This document shows positions 32,122 to 39,220 of a stretch of DNA of 64,000 bases, in pieces. Numbering within the stretch: the stretch's first letter is position 1; each line of letters opens with the position of its first letter. A program made the position numbers and the translations under genes. Below the pieces are notes generated by a model. It ran no database searches. It was given only the letters and a program-made list of their open reading frames with translations, and was not told where the DNA came from. The DNA is from JAABUE01 sp037440925 (lineage in GTDB: Bacteria > Chloroflexota > Anaerolineae > Anaerolineales > Villigracilaceae): positions 1-64,000 of the forward strand of contig JBBITF010000008.1 in assembly GCA_037440925.1 (NCBI GenBank), read 5' to 3'.

Positions 32122-33456
32122 ATGGAGAATACGGCATCACAAGCAATTTCCACACGCCGCGAGCGTGTGGCCTGGTATCTGTATGATTTTGGGAATTCGG
32201 CTTACGCCTCGGTCGTTTTGTTGGCTGTATATTCGGCCTATTTTCAAAAGCAGGTGGTCGGCGGCGCAGAAGGCTCGCGGCTGTGGGGCTTGACGATTTC
32301 GGTCGCAATGATTTTAGTCGCCATCACAGCGCCTATTATGGGGGCAATAGCCGATTATTCTGGCGCAAAGAAACGCTTTCTCTTCTTCTTTACGGCCCTT
32401 TCGGTCATTTTCACGGCCTTGTTGTTTTTCACAAAACAGGGAACGATTGCGCTGGCAATCGGGTTTTTTTTGCTGGCAGAGATTGGCTATCGTGCCGCGC
32501 AGGTTTTCTACGATGCGCTCCTGCCTGAGATTGCCGCCCCCGAGGAGACGGGGCGTATCGCCGGAACAGGCTGGGCGATTGGCTCGGCTGGCGGTATTGT
32601 CATCTTACTGCTGATTCTTCCGCCCATTTTGTTGACCGATAGTAACCTGTTGGTGGTGCGCGGCTCACTGGTCGTCACGGCGATTTTCTTTGCGCTGTCG
32701 GCCATTCCCATCTTCCGCTGGTTGACCGAGCGCGCCCGGCCGCAAAAATTACCTCGCGGCGAAAACTATGTCAGCGTCGCTTTCAAACAATTGCAGACCA
32801 CCATCCGTGCTGCGCGCGGCTTTAACGAGTTTTTGAAGTTCATGCTGGCGTATTTGATTTACAACGAAGGCGTGATCATCGCGCTCGACTTTGCTGCCAT
32901 TCTTGGCGCAGTGTTGTTTGGTCTACAGCAAACCGGCTTGATCATTTTCTTCATTCTTGTACAAGCCACAAATGTGCTTGGCGCGCTGCTCTTTGGAAAT
33001 TTGCAAGACCGTTTGGGTGGCAAACGATCGCTGGCGCTTTCGATTTTGTTGATGGTGGCGTGCGTTGTAACGCTATATTTTGCTCAGAATCAGACGCATT
33101 TCTTCATCATTGGCGCCTTTGTGGGCGTGGCGATGGCAGGCATACAGTCGGTCAGCCGCGCCATGGTGGCTACCTTCAGCCCGCCCGGCAAAAGCGGCGA
33201 GTTCTTTGGCTTCTTTGCGTTGACTGGGCGTACCTCCTCCTTCATCGGCCCGGCCGTGTTTGGCTGGTTAGCGGCCGAGTTGACCTTGTGGTATCAGTCG
33301 CGGGGTCAGGATGTTGCGTTGGCTGAGCAATCGGGGCATCGGCTGGCGGTTTTTTCGATTGCCGCCTTCCTCCTCGCAGGCTGGCTGTTGATGGCCTTCG
33401 TCAATGAGAAGAAGGCGCGCGAGGCTGCGACCATGAACGAGAACCCTGCCGGTTGA
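32122..33456 (+). CDS. MFS transporter, UMF1/Atg22-like
   Basis: A 444-residue twelve-helix transporter. The opening RERVAWYLYDFGNSAYASVV is the hallmark of the UMF1/vacuole effluxer Atg22-like MFS branch. A conserved loop, GAIADYSGAKKRFL, follows TM2-3, and a second LQDRLGGKRSL follows TM8-9. Eukaryotic members export amino acids from vacuoles; the bacterial substrates are unknown. GAGGAGG precedes ATG 32122. A TGATATACT extended -10 lies at 32078-32085. The next gene, an SDR, starts 28 bases after the stop. Confidence 0.88.
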   Translation: MENTASQAISTRRERVAWYLYDFGNSAYASVVLLAVYSAYFQKQVVGGAEGSRLWGLTISVAMILVAITAPIMGAIADYSGAKKRFLFFFTALSVIFTALLFFTKQGTIALAIGFFLLAEIGYRAAQVFYDALLPEIAAPEETGRIAGTGWAIGSAGGIVILLLILPPILLTDSNLLVVRGSLVVTAIFFALSAIPIFRWLTERARPQKLPRGENYVSVAFKQLQTTIRAARGFNEFLKFMLAYLIYNEGVIIALDFAAILGAVLFGLQQTGLIIFFILVQATNVLGALLFGNLQDRLGGKRSLALSILLMVACVVTLYFAQNQTHFFIIGAFVGVAMAGIQSVSRAMVATFSPPGKSGEFFGFFALTGRTSSFIGPAVFGWLAAELTLWYQSRGQDVALAEQSGHRLAVFSIAAFLLAGWLLMAFVNEKKAREAATMNENPAG

Positions 33457-33484
33457 ACCATAGCCGCTGCTATTAGGCAGTGAA

Positions 33485-34318
33485 ATGCCTTCTAAAGTCG
33501 TCATTATTACCGGTGCCGCCAGCGGCATTGGCAAGCATTGGGCGGAGACGCTCTTGAAGCAAGGAGGCGAATATTGTTTGGTGCTTGCCGATGTGAATGA
33601 GAAGGGCCTGCACGATGCCTTTACGCCGGGCAAGTGTGTGCTTCTTTACCATCTCGATATCCGCTCAGCGGAGCAGTGGCGGCGCATGTTGGAGGATACG
33701 CTCCAGCGTTTTGGTCGCATTGATTATCTGTTCAATATTGCTGGGGCAAACCGCCCGGCCTTTTTGCAAGATCAGAGCCTCGAAAATATGGAGAGCGTGA
33801 TTGACGTGAATCTGAAAGGACCGCTGCTGGGCATGAAACTGGCAGGCGAGAAGATGCTTCAACAGGGGTCAGGGCATATCATCAACGTCGCTTCGCTGGC
33901 CGGGCTCTCACCCACGCCGGGCAACTCCGTGTACTCTGCGGCCAAAGGCGGCTTGCGCAACGCTTCCATTGCAGCGGCCATTGAATGGCGCCAGCGCGGC
34001 GTGGCTGTGACGGTCATCTCGCCGGATTTAGTGGACACGCCGATTATGCAAAAACATCTGGAAAGCGGGCGCGAGGAAGTGGCGTTGACGTACACCGGCG
34101 TCACGCTGACGGTCCATGATTTGGAGAAGGCGTTTTGGAAAGCCATGCTTGACCGCCCGCTGGAGATAAACCTGCCCGCCTGGCGCGGCTGGCTGACGAA
34201 ACTCAATCATGCTTGCCCGTGGCTGATGCTTTGGCTGTACGAGCCGATGAAAAAGCGCGGGATGAAACGGCTGGAAAGAATTCGCCAGGAAAGGTCTGGC
34301 GGTGAATGCAAGGCATAG
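33485..34318 (+). CDS. SDR family oxidoreductase
   Basis: A 277-residue classical short-chain dehydrogenase. The cofactor motif TGAASGIG is at residues 10-17, NIAG lies in the fourth strand, and the catalytic Ser (VASLAG), Tyr and Lys (YSAAK) are present. The N-D after the second strand suggests NAD(H) over NADP(H), but weakly. The C-terminal 60 residues are basic and may associate with the membrane (LNHACPWLMLWLYEPMKKRG). Its 3' end abuts an epimerase gene on the same strand, followed by a ThDP enzyme, so the three may modify the same compound. Confidence 0.88.
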   Translation: MPSKVVIITGAASGIGKHWAETLLKQGGEYCLVLADVNEKGLHDAFTPGKCVLLYHLDIRSAEQWRRMLEDTLQRFGRIDYLFNIAGANRPAFLQDQSLENMESVIDVNLKGPLLGMKLAGEKMLQQGSGHIINVASLAGLSPTPGNSVYSAAKGGLRNASIAAAIEWRQRGVAVTVISPDLVDTPIMQKHLESGREEVALTYTGVTLTVHDLEKAFWKAMLDRPLEINLPAWRGWLTKLNHACPWLMLWLYEPMKKRGMKRLERIRQERSGGECKA

Positions 34319-34322
34319 CGCG

Positions 34323-35303
34323 ATGATAACGCAAACACGGTATCGCAAAGTCTTTATCACCGGCGCGCTGGGATTTGTGGGGCGCGCCCTGTCTGCTCGT
34401 TACCGCGAATTGGGCGCCGAGACGCATGGGCTGGACGTGTGCGCCGACCCCTCTTTGGGAGTGGTGGCCGGTGATGTATGTCATCCGCAAGATTGGCAGC
34501 AGGCGGTCAATGGCTGCGACTTGGTGATTCATACCGCCGCCATCGTAACGAATAATGTCGCGCGTGAGACAGCCTGGCGTGTCAACGTGCTGGGAACGCG
34601 CCGCGTGTTGGATGCGGCAAAAGAGGGCGGGGCAAAACGTTTCGTCCATCTTTCGTCACTGGCGGCCATGCGTTTTATTCTGGAGGATGGGGCAGACGAG
34701 TCTGCCCCTGTCATGCCAACCGGCAACCCCTATGTGGACACTAAAATTGCCGGCGAGCAAGCGGTCTTGGCTGCGCACGCTGCCGCTGAAATCCCCTGTA
34801 CCATCATTCGCCCGGCAGATGTATACGGCCCCGGCTCGCGCCCGTGGACGATTATCCCTGTGCAGATGATCAAGAAGGGGCTGTTTCTTCTCCCGGCACA
34901 CGGGCAGGGCGTCTTTCGTGCCATCTATATTGACGATCTGGTCAACGGCGTGATGCTGGCTGCCGAGAAGGAAGTCGCCAGCGGACACATCTTCATTCTC
35001 GGCGGCGAGCAAGTGATCACTTGCGAGGAGTTCTTTGGTCACTATTATCGTATGTTGGGCAAGGGGCGGCCGCGCACGATGAGTACCTCGGCGGCCATCG
35101 CCATTGCAGAAACTGGTCGCCTGGTTTTCAATCTGTTGGGCAAGCCCACCGAGTTGGGACGCGGCGCGATGGAAATGCTCTCGAAGAAAAATACCGTCTC
35201 GAATGCCAAAGCCCATCGCTTGCTTGGATGGTATCCACAAGTAGAGTTGGAGGAGGGTATGCGCCGCACCGAAGAATGGCTGCGCGCAGAAGGAATGTTG
35301 TAA
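34323..35303 (+). CDS. NAD-dependent epimerase/dehydratase family protein
   Basis: A 326-residue extended SDR, similar to 3-beta-hydroxysteroid dehydrogenase-like epimerases. It has FITGALGFVGRALS at the N-terminus, the active-site serine in VHLSSLAAM, and YVDTK as the Tyr-x-x-x-Lys motif. A GTG at 34302 behind AGGAAAGG is an alternative start that would overlap the SDR by 17 bases. A perfect palindrome at 34689-34708 is inserted in frame between the catalytic serine and tyrosine (residues EDGADESAPVM), enlarging that loop. The substrate (sugar nucleotide or steroid-like) is not predictable. Confidence 0.85.
   Translation: MITQTRYRKVFITGALGFVGRALSARYRELGAETHGLDVCADPSLGVVAGDVCHPQDWQQAVNGCDLVIHTAAIVTNNVARETAWRVNVLGTRRVLDAAKEGGAKRFVHLSSLAAMRFILEDGADESAPVMPTGNPYVDTKIAGEQAVLAAHAAAEIPCTIIRPADVYGPGSRPWTIIPVQMIKKGLFLLPAHGQGVFRAIYIDDLVNGVMLAAEKEVASGHIFILGGEQVITCEEFFGHYYRMLGKGRPRTMSTSAAIAIAETGRLVFNLLGKPTELGRGAMEMLSKKNTVSNAKAHRLLGWYPQVELEEGMRRTEEWLRAEGML
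34689..34708. repeat. Perfect 20-base palindrome inside the epimerase gene
   Basis: GGGGCAGAC-GA-GTCTGCCCC has 9-bp arms and a 2-base centre, fully within the coding frame. It looks like the core of a dispersed palindromic repeat. Confidence 0.7.
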
Positions 35304-35324
35304 CATCTTTGATAAGGAGTTTCT

Positions 35325-37037
35325 ATGACCGAAATCACTGTTGGTGAATTGTTGGCGCAGTGTCTACAAGCCGAGGGCATCGAAATGATGTTTGGCATCA
35401 TTGACGGCGCGCACATTCCCTTTGCTGTTCATGCGCCGCGCTACGGTATCCGTCACATCAATTGCCGTCACGAGGAAGGGGCGGTGCATTTGGCAGAGGG
35501 ATACTCGCGTATCCGCCGTAAAGCGAGCGTGGTCATTGGCAGCCCAGGGCCAGGCGGAGCCAACATGCTGGCGGGGCTTTCTAGCGCTTACGCCGAGGGG
35601 CATCCCATTCTTGCCATTGCCTGCACGCGCCGCACGCTTGCTTCCTATCCAGACCGGGGCGGGGCATGGCAGGCCACCGACCTGGTAGAAATGGCGCGGC
35701 CCATCACCAAGTACAGTGCGCTTGTTCGCCGGCCAGAAAGGCTGCCCGAGATGGTGCGCGCTGCTTTTCGTGCTGTCTACACCGGGCGGCCGGGTCCGGC
35801 TTTTTTGGCCATTCCCGACGAATTGCTGGGTCTTAACATCGAAGCCGACAAAGCGCCGGTTTACCCTGCAGAAAAATATCGCATGATCAGCATGGGCGCG
35901 GGCGACCCGGCCGGCATCGAACAGGCGGCAGAATGGCTGGCAAATGCCAAGCGGCCTTTCTTGCACGCAGGCAAGGGCGTGCTGTGGGCAGAGGCTTCCC
36001 AGGAGTTCGTCGAGTTGGGCGATTATCTCGCGGCGGGCATGAGTACCAGTATGGGCGCGCGCGGCGTGGTGCCAGAAGACCATCCGCACTATTTTTTTCT
36101 GTTCGATATGCAGGCTTCGGCGCTGGCAAAAAACGAAGCCGACGTGGTGCTGGTGGTGGGTTCGAGGTTGGGCGAGTACGATGGCTGGGGAATGCCGCCT
36201 GCCTGGGGCGATCCGTCCAGGCAGAAAACCATCCAGATTGACGTTGACCCATATTCCATCGGCTTGAACCGTCCGGTAGATTTGGGCCTGGTTGCCGATG
36301 CCAAACTAGCCTTGCGTGCCTTGCTGGACAAAGTCAAGTCAAAGGCGCAGCCGCGCAGCCAAATGCCCGACTTGGCGCGCTATCGTGAGTTGAGTCAGCA
36401 AACGATGGCGCAAGGGTTTCAATATCTCATGGCGCAGCCATCTCAGGGCGTCAATCCAGGGCAGATGGTGTTCAATGCGCGCAGTTTTTTCCCGCGTAAC
36501 GCAGTCACTGTGTTAGATGGCGGCAATACCACTCTGTGGGGCGTAGCCTTCAACCAAATTTACGAACCGAATAGTTTTCTCTATTCGGTCAAGATGGGGT
36601 ATCTTGGCACGGGCCTGCCCTTTGCCATTGGCGCAAAATTAGCGGCCCCAGAACGCCCGGTTTATTGCATCACAGGCGATGGCGCGCTGGGATTCAATTT
36701 GATGGAAATGGAAACCGCTCTCCGCGAGAACGCCAATATCATTGTGCTGGCGGCGGTGGATGCAGGCTGGGGCATGGAGCGCAGCGCGCACAACTTTGGC
36801 GGCATTCCGCCCGAACAGCAGCAGGGTGTCCATCTTTCGGCTGAGACGCGTTACGATTTGATGGCCCAGGGGATGGGCTGCTATGGCGAGAAGGTAGATT
36901 CGGTCGAGCAACTTCCGTCGGCGCTTCAACGCGCCGTCGAATCGGGCAAACCGGCCCTGTTGCATGTGACGGTGGACCCCGCCCTCAACGCCGACCCTCC
37001 TGGTTATAAACAATTCCGCTATGTTCGGACGCTATAA
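35325..37037 (+). CDS. Thiamine diphosphate-dependent enzyme, acetolactate synthase-like
   Basis: A 570-residue three-domain ThDP enzyme. The catalytic glutamate lies in INCRHEEGAVHLAEGYSR (about residue 51) and the central FAD/ADP-like domain spans about 190-340. The ThDP-binding start is ITGDGALGFNLMEMETALRE. The motif normally ends in N-N, but here the equivalent stretch reads LAAVDAGWGMERS, so the usual cofactor contacts differ. The group also includes 2-hydroxyacyl-CoA lyases, oxalyl-CoA decarboxylase and sulfoacetaldehyde acetyltransferase; true acetolactate synthase is less likely, since no small subunit (ilvN) is adjacent. AAGGAG precedes ATG 35325. Confidence 0.85.
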   Translation: MTEITVGELLAQCLQAEGIEMMFGIIDGAHIPFAVHAPRYGIRHINCRHEEGAVHLAEGYSRIRRKASVVIGSPGPGGANMLAGLSSAYAEGHPILAIACTRRTLASYPDRGGAWQATDLVEMARPITKYSALVRRPERLPEMVRAAFRAVYTGRPGPAFLAIPDELLGLNIEADKAPVYPAEKYRMISMGAGDPAGIEQAAEWLANAKRPFLHAGKGVLWAEASQEFVELGDYLAAGMSTSMGARGVVPEDHPHYFFLFDMQASALAKNEADVVLVVGSRLGEYDGWGMPPAWGDPSRQKTIQIDVDPYSIGLNRPVDLGLVADAKLALRALLDKVKSKAQPRSQMPDLARYRELSQQTMAQGFQYLMAQPSQGVNPGQMVFNARSFFPRNAVTVLDGGNTTLWGVAFNQIYEPNSFLYSVKMGYLGTGLPFAIGAKLAAPERPVYCITGDGALGFNLMEMETALRENANIIVLAAVDAGWGMERSAHNFGGIPPEQQQGVHLSAETRYDLMAQGMGCYGEKVDSVEQLPSALQRAVESGKPALLHVTVDPALNADPPGYKQFRYVRTL

Positions 37038-37118
37038 TCGGCTGATGTGCGGCCCGCAGGGCGACAGGTTGGCCGGAACAGGCGCAGGCAGAAACGAACC
37101 GTCGTTTAACGGTAGCAG

Positions 37119-37202
37119 GTGGAGGGTGGGATGATGCATAAGGATGATGAAGTCGAAGTCGTCCAGGTTCAGGGACGGCGTTTGCGAGTCCGCCTGTTAT
37201 AA
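37119..37202 (+). pseudogene. Relic of an nfeD 3' end
   Basis: The frame reads DDEVEVVQVQGRRLRVRLL and stops at 37200-37202. This matches the last residues of the NfeD protease at 31893-31945 (DKVEVVQVEGLRLRVRKV), with most bases shared over about 50 positions. Upstream in frame is a stop at 37113, and no membrane or protease domain is present. It is a duplicated or recombined 3' fragment directly in front of lipA. Confidence 0.65.
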
Positions 37203-37203
37203 T
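37198..37203 (+). promoter_or_regulatory. lipA promoter -10
   Basis: TATAAT at 37198-37203 overlaps the stop codon of the nfeD relic (TTA TAA T). The lipA ATG is 26 bases downstream. Confidence 0.5.
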
Positions 37204-37228
37204 TATATTCCGCATCCAACGAGGACGT

Positions 37229-38167
37229 ATGCCTGCTACCCCTACCCGAGAACGAGTCAAACCCGACGAGACGATCCCGCGCCCCTTGCGCCGCCCAGAG
37301 TGGATCAAAGTGCGCGCGCCTTCTGGCGAGACCTACGAATGGTTGCATGGGCTGATGCGCAAGAAGGAACTGCATACTGTGTGCGAGGAGGCCATGTGTC
37401 CCAACCTGGGCGAATGCTGGGGCTCTGGGACGGCTACTTTCTTAATGTTGGGCGATGTATGTACACGCAGTTGCGTCTTTTGCGACATCAAGCATGGCAG
37501 GCCGTCCCTGCTGGATTGGGGCGAGGCTGAGCGTGTAGCGCAGGCAGTGAAGGCGATGAACTTGAAGCACGCCGTCATTACTTCGGTCAACCGCGACGAG
37601 CGGCGGGATGGCGGCGCGCCGATTTTTGCCATGGTCATTCGCCGCATCCGTGAACTGTTGCCCGGCTGTTCGGTAGAAGTGTTGATTCCCGATTTCAAAG
37701 GTTCGTTGGAGGCGCTCAAGATAGTGATGGAGGCGCGCCCGGAGATTCTCAATCATAATGTCGAAACGGTACCTCGCCTGTTCAAGACTATCCAGCCTCA
37801 GGATAATTACGAATGGGCGGCGGCAACGCTCTCGAATGCTAAGAAACTCGACCCCGAAGTGTTGACCAAAAGCGGCCTCATGGTCGGTTTGGGGGAGACA
37901 ATCGAAGAGGTCAAAGCCGTGATGCGCGACCAGCGTTCTTGGGGTGTGGACATCTTGACCATCGGTCAGTATCTGCAGCCGAGCAAGAAACATTATCCCA
38001 TTTCGCGCTATTACACCCTGGAAGAATTTGCAGCGCTCAAGGCCTATGGGTTGGAGATTGGCTTCCAGTGGGTAGAGGCGGCGCCGTTGGTGCGCTCTTC
38101 GTATCATGCCGCCGAGCAGGTCCGGGTGCTGAGTGTGGTGCATCGAAAACTTTACGGGAAAACGTAG
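37229..38167 (+). CDS. lipA: Lipoyl synthase
   Basis: A 312-residue radical SAM enzyme that inserts two sulfurs into protein-bound octanoyl groups. The auxiliary cluster cysteines are in TVCEEAMCPNLGECWG and the SAM cluster is CTRSCVFC. The C-terminal serine ligand of the auxiliary cluster is in VRSSYHAAEQV. Length is typical. The leader is short, with the TATAAT 26 bases upstream and GAGGACGT as weak ribosome binding site. lipB is not adjacent. Confidence 0.96.
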   Translation: MPATPTRERVKPDETIPRPLRRPEWIKVRAPSGETYEWLHGLMRKKELHTVCEEAMCPNLGECWGSGTATFLMLGDVCTRSCVFCDIKHGRPSLLDWGEAERVAQAVKAMNLKHAVITSVNRDERRDGGAPIFAMVIRRIRELLPGCSVEVLIPDFKGSLEALKIVMEARPEILNHNVETVPRLFKTIQPQDNYEWAAATLSNAKKLDPEVLTKSGLMVGLGETIEEVKAVMRDQRSWGVDILTIGQYLQPSKKHYPISRYYTLEEFAALKAYGLEIGFQWVEAAPLVRSSYHAAEQVRVLSVVHRKLYGKT

Positions 38168-38207
38168 TCAGTTACCTGCCGTCTGATTTATCGAACAGGA
38201 GGCTCTC

Positions 38208-39125
38208 ATGAAAAGGAGTTGGGTTGTTTTAGGCGTTATCGTTGCTTTGTTGCTTGTCGTGTATTTTTGGCCTGTGCCGCAGAGAGATTTTGCGGCGTTG
38301 TCGGAGAACGTTCCGCCTGAGGAGCGTCAATCGCTGTTAGATTTTCGCAGCCAGTATCCTCCAAAGTATGTGCAAGTGAATGGCAGGGAGTGGGAATATC
38401 TGTCTTTTGGCGAAGGGGAGGAAACCATTCTATTCTTGCATGGAATGACAGGCGCCTATGATATCTGGTGGCAACAGATGACGCCGCTTTCTGAACAGTA
38501 TCGTGTCATTAGCCTGACCTATCCGCCGGTAGAGACGTTGGAAGAATTGAGCCAGGGGGTTTTGGCAGTACTGGATGCTGAGGGCGTTCAGAGCGCTAAT
38601 GTGACAGGCACCTCGCTGGGCGGCTATCTTCTTCAATACTTGATGCTTCGCCATCCTGAGCGTATCGAGAAGGCCGTTCTGGGCAATACCTTTCCGCCCA
38701 ATGATATTTTGCGTCAAAAGAACCAGTCCCTCATCAAGATATTACCTTTTTTGCCTGATTGGGTGGTCATGAACGTCTTTCGCAGCAGTTTTGTGGATAA
38801 TATCTATCCAGCCGCTGGTCGTTCCGAGTTGGTATTGGCTTATATGTTGGAACAGGTCTCCGGACGGATGAGTAAAGCCCAGGTGGCTGGGCGCGCCAAG
38901 GCGGTGATAGAATCTTTCGTTGCGCCTGACGCTGAGGCGTTGGGTATTCCTGTGATGATTATCGAAGCGGACAACGACCCGCTGGTAGAAGCGTCTTTGC
39001 GTGAACAACTGAAGGCGACTTATCCTGCGGCGCAAGTATACACGTTTCATGCGGCTGGCCATTTCCCTTACATCAACGAGGCTGATGCCTACACTGAATT
39101 GCTTCGTTCTTTCTTTGGACAGTAG
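38208..39125 (+). CDS. Membrane-anchored alpha/beta hydrolase
   Basis: A 305-residue protein with an N-terminal membrane anchor or uncleaved signal (residues 3-22, WVVLGVIVALLLVVYFW) and an extracytoplasmic alpha/beta-hydrolase fold. The oxyanion region is FLHGMTGAYD, the nucleophile serine is in GTSLGG, and the acid and histidine are in EADNDPL and HAAGHFPYIN. The substrate is unknown; esterase, lipase or peptidase activities are all possible. AGGAGG lies before ATG 38208. It follows lipA after 40 bases but has no obvious functional link. Confidence 0.85.
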   Translation: MKRSWVVLGVIVALLLVVYFWPVPQRDFAALSENVPPEERQSLLDFRSQYPPKYVQVNGREWEYLSFGEGEETILFLHGMTGAYDIWWQQMTPLSEQYRVISLTYPPVETLEELSQGVLAVLDAEGVQSANVTGTSLGGYLLQYLMLRHPERIEKAVLGNTFPPNDILRQKNQSLIKILPFLPDWVVMNVFRSSFVDNIYPAAGRSELVLAYMLEQVSGRMSKAQVAGRAKAVIESFVAPDAEALGIPVMIIEADNDPLVEASLREQLKATYPAAQVYTFHAAGHFPYINEADAYTELLRSFFGQ

Positions 39126-39165
39126 ATCGAGCCGTAATTGTCTGTAGTAATATCAAGAGCAGATA

Positions 39166-39202
39166 GGACAGGCTTCCAGCCTGTGAAGCGGTTCACCGGC
39201 TG
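39166..39202. repeat. Double-hairpin intergenic element (39.2 kb)
   Basis: ACAGGCT-tcc-AGCCTGT (39168-39184) is overlapped by a second stem, CAGCC.GTGA with TTCACCGGCTG. It lies between the hydrolase stop and the kinase ribosome binding site, and may also end transcription. Confidence 0.5.
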
Positions 39203-39220
39203 TTGAGTTTTGGAGGAAGG

